From Nocardioides aurantiacus (GTDB taxonomy: Bacteria > Actinomycetota > Actinomycetes > Propionibacteriales > Nocardioidaceae): a stretch of 64,000 nucleotides of DNA. Positions 1-9,583 of the stretch are shown in pieces. Made by a program: the position numbers and the translations under genes. The first letter of the stretch is position 1. Each line of letters opens with the position of its first letter. The notes under the pieces were generated by a model. It saw nothing but the letters and a program-made list of their open reading frames with translations. It ran no database searches and was not told the origin of the DNA. The stretch is taken from positions 1,240,001 through 1,304,000 of the forward strand of contig NZ_RKHO01000001.1 of NCBI RefSeq assembly GCF_003752505.1. Reading direction: 5' to 3'.

Positions 1-1
1 G

Positions 2-1363
<1,362 letters not shown>

Positions 1364-1369
1364 ACGCCC

Positions 1370-1894
1370 GTGGCCACCTACCCACGCATCGAGGTCTCCG
1401 TCGACGTCGTGGCCCTCACCGCGGTCGAGCAGGTCCCGCACGTGCTGCTCGTACGCCGCGGCCGGCCGCCCTTCGAGGGTCGCTGGGCGCTGCCCGGGGG
1501 CTTCCTCGAGGTCGACGAGGACCTCGCACCCGCGGCCGCCCGCGAGCTGCACGTCGAGACCGGCATCGCGCTGCACCCCGACGAGCTCCGCCAGGTCGGG
1601 ACCTACGGCGACCCGCACCGCGACCCCCGTCGCCGCATCGTCAGCATCGCCCACCTCGCCGAGGTCGCGACCTTCGTCCACCCCGAGCCCGGCGACGGTG
1701 CCGTGCACGCCGCGTGGGTGCCGGTCGCCGAGATGCTGGGCGACGAGGCCGAGCCGATGGCCTTCGACCACGCCGAGATCCTGCGCGACGGCGTGCTCAC
1801 CAGCCGCTGGTCCCACCTCGCCCGCGAGACGGCCTCGCCCGAGACCGCCGAGGACGCGTGGCGGGCTCCCGAGTCCTGGGGCGAGCGCGGGTAG
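1370..1894 (+). CDS. NUDIX hydrolase
   Basis: Pyrophosphohydrolase of the NUDIX superfamily, 174 aa with a GTG start. The NUDIX box runs from GGFLEVDEDLAP through RELHVETGI. It fits GX5EX7REUXEEXGU except that the first glutamate of the EE pair is valine, while the second, metal-binding one is kept. The N-terminal layout (DVVALTAVEQVPHVLLVRRG) resembles ADP-ribose pyrophosphatase-like or NrtR-like NUDIX domains, but there is no C-terminal winged helix, so a regulator is unlikely. The substrate is unknown. The stop codon TAG at 1892-1894 forms the first half of the -10 box of the next gene. Confidence 0.85.
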   Translation: MATYPRIEVSVDVVALTAVEQVPHVLLVRRGRPPFEGRWALPGGFLEVDEDLAPAAARELHVETGIALHPDELRQVGTYGDPHRDPRRRIVSIAHLAEVATFVHPEPGDGAVHAAWVPVAEMLGDEAEPMAFDHAEILRDGVLTSRWSHLARETASPETAEDAWRAPESWGERG

Positions 1895-1897
1895 CCT
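1892..1897 (+). promoter_or_regulatory. -10 box for Nif3-like gene (leaderless)
   Basis: TAGCCT lies 7 nt before the ATG at 1905, so transcription would begin at or next to the start codon. Its first three bases are the stop codon of the NUDIX gene. No -35 is evident. Confidence 0.5.
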
Positions 1898-1904
1898 CCG
1901 GCGC

Positions 1905-3041
1905 ATGCCGACCCTGGGTGAGCTCACCGCGCTGCTGGACCGTTGGTACCCGCCGCACCACGCCGACTCCTGGGACGCGGTCGGCCTGGTCTGCGGTGAC
2001 CCCGCCGAGGACGTACGACGCATCCTGCTGGCCGTCGACCCCGTGCTGGCCGTGGCCGACGAGGCGGTCGCGGTCGGCGCCCAGCTCGTGGTCACCCACC
2101 ACCCGCTGCTCCTGAAGGGCGTCCACGGCGTCGCGGCCACCGACCCCAAGGGTGCCGTCGTCCACCGCCTGGTGCGGGCCGGGTGCGGGCTGCTCGCCGC
2201 GCACACCAACGCCGACAGCCCGGCCCTGGGCGTCTCGGAGTCCCTGGCCCTGGCGCTCGGGCTGGTCGACGTACGCCCGCTCGAGGCCGATGCCGCACCG
2301 CCGCTGGACAAGCTCGTGGTCTTCGCGCCTGTCGCCGACGCCGAGCGGCTGCGCTCGGCGCTGGCGGCGGCGGGCGCGGGACGGATCGGCGACTACGAGG
2401 CGGCCAGCTTCACCTCGGTGGGCGAGGGTCGGTTCCGGCCGGCCGGCGGCGCCTCGCCGACCATCGGCGCGGTGGGGCGCGACGAGGTGGTCGAGGAGGT
2501 GCGGATCGAGGTGGTGCTGCCCCGCTCGGCCCGGGAGCCGGTGGTGGCCGCGATGCTGGCCGCCCACCCCTACGAGGAGCCGGCGTACGACGTGGTCGCG
2601 ATGGCGCCGCTGGACGAGCCCGACCGGGGCTCCGGACGGGTGGGCCGGCTGCCCGGGCCGGTGTCCCTGCGCGAGTTCGCCGCGCTGGTCGCGCAGGTGC
2701 TCCCGGAGACCGCCCACGGGGTCCGGGTGGCCGGTGACCCCGACCAGCGGGTGGAGCACGTCGGGCTGTGCGGCGGCGCGGGGGACTTCCTGCTCGACCG
2801 GGCGCGGGCCGAGGGCGTCGACGTCTACCTGACCTCCGACCTGCGCCACCACCCCACCTCGGAGCTGCGCGAGCACGCGGCCCACGGCACCGGCGCGCCC
2901 GCCCTGGTCGACGTCGCCCACTGGGCGGCCGAGAGCACGTGGCTGCCGGTGCTCCGGCGGCGGCTGCTCGACGCGCTGGGCGATACGGTGGAGGTCCACC
3001 TCAGCTCGGTCCGCACCGACCCGTGGACGTTCCGGGCCTGA
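1905..3041 (+). CDS. Nif3-like dinuclear metal centre protein
   Basis: Nif3/YbgI family (often annotated GTP cyclohydrolase I type 2), 378 aa, a cytoplasmic hexameric di-metal protein whose reaction is unsettled. Metal-ligand regions are visible: THHPLLLKGV and AHTNADSPALGVSESLA near the N-terminus, and a C-terminal region with CGGAGDF, DVYLTSDLRHH and DVAHWAAE. Between them sits the PII-like insert of the long actinobacterial/Gram-positive form (HPYEEPAYDVV, roughly residues 125-230). The ATG at 1905 was chosen because homologues begin with a short helix before the WDAVGL segment and because a -10 box ends 7 nt upstream. The downstream zinc-ribbon gene is a conserved neighbour. Confidence 0.9.
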   Translation: MPTLGELTALLDRWYPPHHADSWDAVGLVCGDPAEDVRRILLAVDPVLAVADEAVAVGAQLVVTHHPLLLKGVHGVAATDPKGAVVHRLVRAGCGLLAAHTNADSPALGVSESLALALGLVDVRPLEADAAPPLDKLVVFAPVADAERLRSALAAAGAGRIGDYEAASFTSVGEGRFRPAGGASPTIGAVGRDEVVEEVRIEVVLPRSAREPVVAAMLAAHPYEEPAYDVVAMAPLDEPDRGSGRVGRLPGPVSLREFAALVAQVLPETAHGVRVAGDPDQRVEHVGLCGGAGDFLLDRARAEGVDVYLTSDLRHHPTSELREHAAHGTGAPALVDVAHWAAESTWLPVLRRRLLDALGDTVEVHLSSVRTDPWTFRA

Positions 3042-3069
3042 GGCCCACGACCCCGTAGGAGACCCACCG

Positions 3070-3813
3070 GTGAAGGCCGACCCGTCCGTCCAGCTCCACC
3101 TCCTCGACGTGCAGGAGCTCGACTCCCGGGCCGACACGTTGCGGCACCGCCTCGGCTCCATCCCCGAGGCCCGGCAGCTCCAGGAGCTGGCCGTGCGCCG
3201 CAAGGAGGTCGACGACGCGGCCCGCGACCTGCGCATCGAGGTCGCCGACCTGACCGCGGAGCAGAAGCGCGCCGACGCCGACGTCGAGCAGGTCAAGGCC
3301 CGCCGCACGCGCGACCAGGGCATGGTCGACGGCGGCGGCATCAGCGACCCCAAGGCCCTGGAGCGGATGCTGGGCGAGCTGCAGTCGCTGGAGCGCCGGA
3401 TCACCTCGCTCGAGGACACCGAGATCGAGGTCATGGAGCGGTTGGAGACGGCCGAGAACGCCCTTGCCGAGCGCGAGGCCGAGCTGGCCGAGATCGACGC
3501 CCGCGCCGCCGAGCTGCGGGAGACGATGGAGTCCTCGGCGGGCTCGCTGCAGCACGACCTCGAGCAGGTCGAGGCCGAGCGGTACGCCGTGGCGCTGGAC
3601 GTCCCCGACGACCTGCGTGCCCTCTACGAGAAGCTGCGCGCCAACAAGGGCGGCACGGGCGCGGCCGCGCTGCGGCGCCGCGAGTGCGGGGGCTGCCGGC
3701 TCACCCTCAACGCCTCCGACCTCGCGATCATCGCGCGCAAGCCGGCGGACGAGGTCGTGCGGTGCGAGGAGTGCGACCGGATCCTGGTGCGGACCGAGGA
3801 GTCCGGCCTGTGA
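3070..3813 (+). CDS. C4 zinc-ribbon, coiled-coil protein
   Basis: 247 aa with a GTG start preceded by AGGAG at about 3056. Residues roughly 10-180 are a long, charged, heptad-rich coiled coil. The C-terminus carries a zinc ribbon with two CxxC knuckles (CGGCRLTL and CEECDRIL). This is the architecture of the zf-RING_7/CT398-like family, which stands beside the Nif3 gene in many actinobacteria. The biochemical role is unknown; a nucleic-acid or protein-complex scaffold is plausible. The next gene overlaps its stop codon (GTGA), so the two are translationally coupled. Confidence 0.85.
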   Translation: MKADPSVQLHLLDVQELDSRADTLRHRLGSIPEARQLQELAVRRKEVDDAARDLRIEVADLTAEQKRADADVEQVKARRTRDQGMVDGGGISDPKALERMLGELQSLERRITSLEDTEIEVMERLETAENALAEREAELAEIDARAAELRETMESSAGSLQHDLEQVEAERYAVALDVPDDLRALYEKLRANKGGTGAAALRRRECGGCRLTLNASDLAIIARKPADEVVRCEECDRILVRTEESGL

Positions 3814-4502
3814 GCAGTGGGTCCACCCCGGCCCCGAGTCGTGGCTGGGGTCCGCCCGCGGAGCCGACGACCCTGGTGCTGGTCCGTCACGGCGTCACCG
3901 ACCACACCCTCGGCAAGCGGTTCTCCGGCGGCCTGGCCAGCGCGAACCCACCGCTCAACGAGGAGGGTCGCGCCCAGGCGCTGGCCACCGGGGAGTGGCT
4001 GGCCCCCCTGGCCCACGACTTCGACGTGGTCGTCAGCTCGCCGGTGCGGCGTACGCGTGAGACGGCCGAGATCGTCGCCGAGCAGCTGCGCCTGGAGATC
4101 GAGGTCGAGCACGGCATCGCCGAGATGGAGTTCGGCTCCTGGGACGGGCTCTCCTTCGCCGAGGTCCAGGAACGCTTCCCCGACGACCTGAGCGCCTGGC
4201 TCGGCGACCTCGACGCGGCGCCCCACGGCGGGGAGTCGATGCGCACGGTGCAGCAGCGGGTCCTCGAGGGCCGCGACCGGATCCTGGAGAAGTACGCCGG
4301 CCGCACGGTCGTCGCGGTCAGCCACGTCACGCCGATCAAGGTGATCGTCGCCGAGGCCATGGGTGCCTCGCTGGAGGGCGTCTACCGCATGGAGCTCGGC
4401 CCCGCCTCGGTCACCGTCGTGTCCTACGCCACCACCCCCGACGGCGAGGTCCGTCCCTACCTCCGGCTCTTCAACGGGCGGCCCACGCACGTCTTCGGCT
4501 GA
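3810..4502 (+). CDS. Histidine phosphatase (phosphoglycerate mutase-like)
   Basis: 230 aa. The GTG start at 3810 overlaps the previous stop (GTGA). The catalytic RHG motif is in LVLVRHGVTDHT (about residue 30), followed by VSSPVRRTRETAEI, the acid/base region EMEFGSWDGLSF, and the second histidine in VAVSHVTPIK. In mycobacteria the gene at this position encodes a fusion of an N-terminal RNase HI domain and this phosphatase (known for the family). Here only about 25 residues precede the phosphatase domain and no RNase H sequence is visible upstream, so it is a single-domain version. It may act on alpha-ribazole phosphate or a sugar phosphate; the sequence does not decide. Confidence 0.85.
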   Translation: MSSGSTPAPSRGWGPPAEPTTLVLVRHGVTDHTLGKRFSGGLASANPPLNEEGRAQALATGEWLAPLAHDFDVVVSSPVRRTRETAEIVAEQLRLEIEVEHGIAEMEFGSWDGLSFAEVQERFPDDLSAWLGDLDAAPHGGESMRTVQQRVLEGRDRILEKYAGRTVVAVSHVTPIKVIVAEAMGASLEGVYRMELGPASVTVVSYATTPDGEVRPYLRLFNGRPTHVFG

Positions 4503-4527
4503 GGTCGGTCGGGGCTGCCGAGGCCCT

Positions 4528-5307
4528 TCAGACCTCCCGCACCACCACGTCGAGCCGGGTGCCGGTGGCCGCGGGCGGGTCGAGCTCGACGTGCCAGCCC
4601 AGGTCGCGGAGCGCCTCAGCGAGGCGGGCGGGGGTGGTGGGGGACGCGCCGGCGGTCAGCAGGGCGGCGACGAGGCGGCCCTTGGTGGCCTTGTTGAAGT
4701 GGCTGACGACGCTGCGGCGTCCGTCCTGCTCGTGCAGGACCCGGACGGTGGCGACGCGCGGCGCGAGGTCGGGGGTGGGGCGCCAGAACGCGGCGTACGT
4801 GCTGGAGCGCAGGTCGACGACGAGACCGCGGCCGGCGGCCTGGAGGACCGCGTCGCCCAGGACCGGACGCCAGAGCGAGGCCACGGGACCCAGCGAGGGC
4901 AGCCGGACGCCGCCCGCGAGCCGGTAGGACGGCAACCGGTCGCCGGGGCGGACGAGCCCGAACAGCGACGAGGTGACCGCCACCTGGCGGGTGGCGCGGC
5001 GGCGGGCGGCGGCGTCGAGGCCGGCGAGGTCGAGGTGGTCGTAGAGGACGCCGGTGTAGAGCGCGTCGGCGCGGGTGGTGGGGGCGGCGCGGAGATCGGC
5101 GTTGCGGCGTACGTCGTCGAGCTGGGTGGGCCCCAGGCCGAGGACCTCGCCGGCCCGCACGGGGTCGTCGGCACACAGGCCGACCAGGGCGTCGAGGACG
5201 CGTTCGCGGGTCGGGGTCAGGCCGGGGAAGGAGAGCGCGTCGAGGTCGAGGGGCCTGCCGCGCCGCGGCACCGACTTGCCCTCCGAGGGCGGGAGCAGGA
5301 TCAGCAC
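4528..5307 (-). CDS. yaaA: Peroxide stress protein YaaA (UPF0246)
   Basis: 259 aa, opening with the family hallmark LLPPSEGKS and continuing with LYTGVLYDHLDL, SSLFGLVRPGD and YRLAGGVRLPSLG, and near the end SHFNKATKGRL. YaaA proteins lower free intracellular iron and protect DNA during peroxide stress (established for E. coli). The GTG start at 5307 is preceded by TACCCT plus 6 nt, a leaderless promoter arrangement. The gene is convergent with the phosphatase gene and divergent from the RNB ribonuclease gene. Confidence 0.88.
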   Translation of the reverse strand: MLILLPPSEGKSVPRRGRPLDLDALSFPGLTPTRERVLDALVGLCADDPVRAGEVLGLGPTQLDDVRRNADLRAAPTTRADALYTGVLYDHLDLAGLDAAARRRATRQVAVTSSLFGLVRPGDRLPSYRLAGGVRLPSLGPVASLWRPVLGDAVLQAAGRGLVVDLRSSTYAAFWRPTPDLAPRVATVRVLHEQDGRRSVVSHFNKATKGRLVAALLTAGASPTTPARLAEALRDLGWHVELDPPAATGTRLDVVVREV

Positions 5308-5313
5308 CGCGCC

Positions 5314-5319
5314 AGGGTA
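5314..5319 (-). promoter_or_regulatory. -10 box for yaaA (leaderless)
   Basis: On the minus strand TACCCT is followed by 6 nt and then the GTG start, leaving no room for a ribosome binding site. Confidence 0.5.
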
Positions 5320-5390
5320 GGGGGCGCCTCGTGGCAGCGCGTACGGTGCCCGAGCAAGGTCGTGGACGTCGTCGAGGAGGGGAGCGCCCC

Positions 5391-6833
5391 ATGGGCACTC
5401 GGGTGCTGCGGGTCGAACGGGTCGACGGGGTCGAGGACGAGGAGCTGCGACGCGGTCTGGAGGCGATCCGGGTCGAGCAGGAGCTCCCGGACGGGTTCTC
5501 CGCGGACGTGCAGCGCGCCGCCGAGGCGGCGGCGAGGGCCCCGCGGCTGCCGGACCTCGACCGCACCGACCTCGAGCTGGTCACCATCGACCCGCCGGGT
5601 GCGCGCGACCTCGACCAGGCGATGCACCTCGAGCGCGACGGCGACGGCTACGTCGTGCACTACGCCATCGCCGACGTGATGGCCTTCCTCACCCCCGGCG
5701 ACCCTGTCGACCTGGAGGCACGCCGCCGCGGCGAGTCGCTCTACGGCGCCGACACCAAGGTGCCGCTGCACCCGCCCGTGCTCAGCGAGGGGGCCGCGTC
5801 GCTGCTGCCCGACCAGGTGACGCCGGCGTTCGTGTGGACCCTCGCGCTCGACGCCGCCGGTGCGGTCACCTCCGCCGAGGTCGTGCGCGCGCGGGTGCGC
5901 TCGCGCGCCCAGCTCGACTACGCCGCCGTGCAGCAGCAGCTCGAGGGGGCCGACCCCGGGAGCACCCCCGGCCTGCTCCGCACGGTGGGGGAGCTGCGCC
6001 TGGCCCAGGAGGCGGCGCGCGGCGGCATCTCGCTGCCGATGCCCTCGCAGGAGCTCGAGCGACGCGAGGACGGCTGGCACCTGGAGTTCCGCCAGATGCT
6101 GCCGGTGGAGAGCTGGAACGCGCAGGTCTCGCTGATGACCGGGTTCGCGGCCGCCGAGATGATGATCGGGGCCCGGGTCGGGGTGCTGCGGACGCTGCCC
6201 CCGGCGCCGGAGGAGGCCGTGCGCCGGCTGCGTCGTACGGCGCGGGCGCTGGGCGTCGACTGGCCCGCCGACCTGCCCCACCCCGACCTGATCCGCACCC
6301 TCGACCCCGCCCGTCCCGACCACGCGGCGCTCGTGGTGGCCGCCACCTCGCTGCTCCGCGGTGCGGGGTACGCCGTGATGGACGGCGCTCTGCCGGAGCA
6401 GACCGAGCACGCGGCGCTGGCCTCGCCGTACGCCCACGTGACCGCTCCGCTGCGACGGCTCGTCGACCGCTTCGGCCTCGAGGTGTGCGCTGCACTGACC
6501 GCCGGGACGGCCGTGCCCGACTGGGTGCGCGAGGCGCTGCCGCAGCTGCCGGAGCTGATGGCCGACTCGGGGCGTCGCGCGGGCGCCTACGAGCGGTCGG
6601 TGCTCGACCTGGTGGAGGCGCTGGCGCTGGAGGGCCGGGTCGGGGCGGAGTTCGCCGGCGTCGTGCTGGAGGCCGAGAAGGACGGCCGCAAGGGCACGGT
6701 GATGCTGCGCGACCCCGCCGTCGAGGCCCCGCTGCGCGCCGCCGAGGGCAGCACGCTGCCGGTGGGCGAGGAGGTCACTGCGACGCTGACCGAGGCCGAC
6801 CCCGTGACGCGGCGGGTGCGCTTCAGCTGCTGA
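5391..6833 (+). CDS. RNB-domain exoribonuclease (RNase II/R family)
   Basis: 480 aa, 3'-5' exoribonuclease of the RNB family. The catalytic region TIDPPGARDLDQAMH contains the conserved acidic residues, followed by VHYAIADVMAFL and, further on, YAHVTAPLRRLVDRF. It lacks the cold-shock and S1 domains of full-length RNase R, so it is the short actinobacterial RNB form. The ATG at 5391 was chosen because a GGAGGGGAG purine tract lies just upstream. The 3' end overlaps the convergent histidine kinase gene by 11 bp. Confidence 0.88.
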   Translation: MGTRVLRVERVDGVEDEELRRGLEAIRVEQELPDGFSADVQRAAEAAARAPRLPDLDRTDLELVTIDPPGARDLDQAMHLERDGDGYVVHYAIADVMAFLTPGDPVDLEARRRGESLYGADTKVPLHPPVLSEGAASLLPDQVTPAFVWTLALDAAGAVTSAEVVRARVRSRAQLDYAAVQQQLEGADPGSTPGLLRTVGELRLAQEAARGGISLPMPSQELERREDGWHLEFRQMLPVESWNAQVSLMTGFAAAEMMIGARVGVLRTLPPAPEEAVRRLRRTARALGVDWPADLPHPDLIRTLDPARPDHAALVVAATSLLRGAGYAVMDGALPEQTEHAALASPYAHVTAPLRRLVDRFGLEVCAALTAGTAVPDWVREALPQLPELMADSGRRAGAYERSVLDLVEALALEGRVGAEFAGVVLEAEKDGRKGTVMLRDPAVEAPLRAAEGSTLPVGEEVTATLTEADPVTRRVRFSC

Positions 6834-8613
6834 GCGCGCCCCGGTGTGCCGGGAGCGTGATGGTGAAGCTGCTGCCGGCGCCCAGCGCCGAGCGCACCGC
6901 GACCTCGCCGCCGTGACGGTGCACGATGCGCTGCACGATGGCCAGGCCCAGGCCGGTGCCGGGCTGGGCCACCGCCTCGGGGTTGGTGGAGCGGAAGAAC
7001 TCCGAGAACAGCTGCTCCTGGTCGGCCTCGGAGATGCCGATGCCCTCGTCGTGGACGGCGAGCACGACCTGGTCGTCCCGCTCGCCTGGAGCCAGGACGA
7101 CCCGGATGCCGCGGCCGTCGGGGGTGTACTTCACGGCGTTGCTGACGACGTTGAGCACCACCTTGTCGAGCTCGTCGGCCTCGCCCCGGGCGTGGACCGG
7201 CTCGCTCGGGAGGTCGAGGTCGATGCGCAGCTGCTTGGCCTGCGCGGAGAGCGCGGTCATCGCGAGCGCGTCGTGCACCAGCTCGACCAGGTCGACGGGC
7301 GTCGGGGCGAGCGGCTTGGCGGTCTCGCCGACCTTGCGGAGCAGCAGCAGGTCCTCGATGACGCGACTCATCCGGCGCGAGGCACGCGAGATGGCGTCGA
7401 GGGAGAGCCGGGCCTCGGGCGCGATCGGCAGCGTCTCGGACTCGAGCATCTCCAGGTGACCCCACACCGTGGTCAGCGGGCTCTTCAGCTCGTGGGAGAC
7501 GGTGGCGATCAGCTGGCTCTTGTAGGTGTCGAGCGCCTGCAGCTCGGTGACCAGCTCGTGCTCGTGCTCGAAGGTGCGGGCGTTGAGCGCGGCCCGGCCG
7601 AGGTCGTGGCCGATGTCGAGCAGGGCCGAGGTCTCGACGTCGCTCCAGGGGCGGGTCGGGTCGCTGCGCATCAGCACGATGCTGCCCAGGCACTCGGGTC
7701 CGGCGCCGAGCGGCACGAAGACCAGCGAGGCCATGCCCATGCCGCGGAGCAGCTCCACGACGTGGTCGAAGTGCTGCCTCGACATGGGTCCCGGGACGGC
7801 GTACGTCTCGCCGACCGTCATCACCTCCTGCTGGTGCCAGCAGAAGTGCGCCGCCTGCTCGGCGAACTCGACGATCGCCTCGGGCAGCGAGTCGCGCAGC
7901 TCCTCGGGCAGGAACTCCGCGCCGGAGCGGCCCTCGGCGGTGACGGTCTTGATCCACACCTGCTGGGCCGAGAAGCCGTCGAGCAGGGTACGGCGGCTCT
8001 CGTCGAGCAGCCCGTCCAGGCTCAGCTGCGCGCTGGTGGTGCGCACGATCTCCTTGACCGTGTCGGCCATGGCGACCTGCTCCAGGAACGACTCGCGCTC
8101 CACGGCCGAGAGCACCGCCCGGCTGGCCAGCCCGGCGAAGCGCTCCAGGACGCGGCGACGCTCGGCGTCCGGGCGGCGGCCGTCGATCGGCTCGTCGATG
8201 GCGAGGGTGCCGCGGAGCTCGCCCTGCGCGTCGTACAGGGGGGCGACCAGCATGTCGAGCGGGTGCCACGCGTCGGGGTCGTCGCTGACCTCGACGTCGG
8301 GCACGACCCAGCCGCCGGTCAGGTGGTCGCTGCGCTCGTGGGGGACGAACTGCAGCCGGCCCCAGTCGTCGGCGAGCAGCAGCTCGTCGAGCATCGCCTT
8401 GGCCGGGATCCGGGTGCCGATCTCCTCCGGCATGCCGGTGTCGATGACCAGCTCGAGGTCGTCACCGCGCCGGATCCGGATCGCGGCGACGGCGAACCCG
8501 GCGACCGCGACGACGCCGTCGGCGATCAGCTGCAGGTTCTCCAGCAGGGTGTCGGGGACCCGCAGATCGATCGACCGTGCCCCGAGGTGCGTTCGTGCGT
8601 CCGTGCCAGCCAT
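6823..8613 (-). CDS. Sensor histidine kinase with GAF-type input domains
   Basis: 596 aa, cytoplasmic, with no clear membrane helix. Two GAF-like regions (about residues 15-175 and 195-355) precede a HisKA domain with the phosphoacceptor box SHELKSPLTT (about residue 375). The HATPase domain shows the N box VLNVVSNAVKYT, G1 DEGIGIS and G2 GTGLGLAIV. The ATG at 8613 follows a strong GGGAGGGGG purine tract. No response regulator gene is adjacent, so it is an orphan kinase. The ligand of the GAF domains is not predictable. The upstream AT-rich stretch carries AACATT direct repeats. Confidence 0.9.
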   Translation of the reverse strand: MAGTDARTHLGARSIDLRVPDTLLENLQLIADGVVAVAGFAVAAIRIRRGDDLELVIDTGMPEEIGTRIPAKAMLDELLLADDWGRLQFVPHERSDHLTGGWVVPDVEVSDDPDAWHPLDMLVAPLYDAQGELRGTLAIDEPIDGRRPDAERRRVLERFAGLASRAVLSAVERESFLEQVAMADTVKEIVRTTSAQLSLDGLLDESRRTLLDGFSAQQVWIKTVTAEGRSGAEFLPEELRDSLPEAIVEFAEQAAHFCWHQQEVMTVGETYAVPGPMSRQHFDHVVELLRGMGMASLVFVPLGAGPECLGSIVLMRSDPTRPWSDVETSALLDIGHDLGRAALNARTFEHEHELVTELQALDTYKSQLIATVSHELKSPLTTVWGHLEMLESETLPIAPEARLSLDAISRASRRMSRVIEDLLLLRKVGETAKPLAPTPVDLVELVHDALAMTALSAQAKQLRIDLDLPSEPVHARGEADELDKVVLNVVSNAVKYTPDGRGIRVVLAPGERDDQVVLAVHDEGIGISEADQEQLFSEFFRSTNPEAVAQPGTGLGLAIVQRIVHRHGGEVAVRSALGAGSSFTITLPAHRGALSS

Positions 8614-8656
8614 CGGTTCCCCCTCCCTGCACCAGGGTAGGCGGCGGTGGACATCT

Positions 8657-8678
8657 TGTTGAACATTTGCCCATAAAC
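8657..8678. repeat. AACATT direct repeat in AT-rich promoter region
   Basis: The hexamer AACATT occurs twice, 14 bp start to start, within an AT-rich island between the histidine kinase start and rnpB. It could be a regulator half-site pair for either divergent transcript. Confidence 0.35.
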
Positions 8679-8732
8679 ATTATCAAAACGGTCTGGGCGT
8701 CCCGGGTTCCGCAGCGGGGGTCCGTCGTGGCC

Positions 8733-8738
8733 TATCCT
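8733..8738 (+). promoter_or_regulatory. -10 box for rnpB
   Basis: TATCCT ends 6 nt before the predicted 5' end of RNase P RNA at 8745. No convincing -35 hexamer is seen. Confidence 0.45.
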
Positions 8739-8744
8739 GTCGAG

Positions 8745-9138
8745 GCGGACGGGCTGGCCGGGCGACCGCGTCGTGCCGGGAGACCGGACACGTCGAGGAA
8801 GGTCCGGGCTCCACAGGACGAGGTGGTGGGTAACGCCCACCCGGGGCAACCCGCGGGACAGTGCCACAGAGAGCAGACCGCCACCGCCGGCTCGCCGGCG
8901 GGGGCAAGGGTGAAACGGTGGTGCAAGAGACCACCAGCGCGGCGGGTGACCGTCGCGGCTCGGTAAACCCCACCTGGAGCAAGACCGAACAGCGAGTGCT
9001 CGAGGGCGGTCCGCCCGAGCTCGCGGGTAGGTCGCTGGAGGCGGTCGGCAACGGCCGCCCGAGATGGATGGTCGCCAACCGTGGGCGTCGCGAGGCCCCA
9101 CGGCGAACAGAACCCGGCCTACGAGCCAGCCCGTCCGC
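8745..9138 (+). ncRNA. rnpB: RNase P RNA, bacterial type A
   Basis: Catalytic RNA of RNase P, which matures the 5' ends of tRNAs. Conserved segments appear in order: GAGGAAGGTCCGGGCTCC at 8795, ACAGTGCCACAGAGAGCAGA near 8858, GGTAAACCCCACCTGGAGC near 8963, AGATGGATGGTCGCC at 9061 and ACAGAACCCGGCCTAC near 9107. The ends pair perfectly over 14 bp (8745-8758 with 9125-9138), forming helix P1 and fixing the boundaries to within a few bases. Length is about 394 nt, usual for actinobacteria. Confidence 0.95.
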
Positions 9139-9158
9139 ACCCCGGGTCCTGCGCCGAC

Positions 9159-9401
9159 CTAGCCGACCTGGATCTCCAGCGGGTCACCGCGGCGCAGCGT
9201 CTCCACGGCCTCCTGGGCCCAGGCGCGGTCGAACTCCAGCCCGGGGATGGTGTTCAGGGCCAGGTGCAGCGTGGTCACGGCCGTCTCGAGGTCCTCGCCG
9301 GCGGTGTGCGCGACCACGTCGTCGACGGTGGTCTTCACCCGGGTGCCGATGTGGTCGAGGAACGACTTCATGCCGTCCTCGCTGGGGTCGAACTGGGTCA
9401 T
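9159..9401 (-). CDS. Small hypothetical protein
   Basis: 80 aa, acidic, with no membrane segment, signal peptide or recognised domain. It reads as two or three amphipathic helices (MKSFLDHIGTRVKTTVDDVV; LETAVTTLHLALNTI). The start is well supported by AGGAGG 5 nt before the ATG, and TAGCCT at 9428-9433 (minus strand) is a plausible -10. It is convergent with rnpB. Coding status is likely but the function is unknown. Confidence 0.65.
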   Translation of the reverse strand: MTQFDPSEDGMKSFLDHIGTRVKTTVDDVVAHTAGEDLETAVTTLHLALNTIPGLEFDRAWAQEAVETLRRGDPLEIQVG

Positions 9402-9427
9402 GTCGCCTCCTGGTGCTCTGGACGGAG

Positions 9428-9433
9428 AGGCTA
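9428..9433 (-). promoter_or_regulatory. -10 box for the 80-aa protein gene
   Basis: TAGCCT on the minus strand, 26 nt before an ATG that has its own AGGAGG ribosome binding site: a conventional leadered arrangement. Confidence 0.4.
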
Positions 9434-9583
9434 GCCAGCCCGGGTGCGGGTGGTCCCGACGGACGCGACCACCGGTCGGGTGTGGGCTGCCTCACGTCGG
9501 CGTGAGGGTGAGGGCGCTCGGCCCGTCTGACGGGGGAAGCGCCGCGGGACACGGCCCGGGCGCCCGGACGACAGGAGCCCGTC

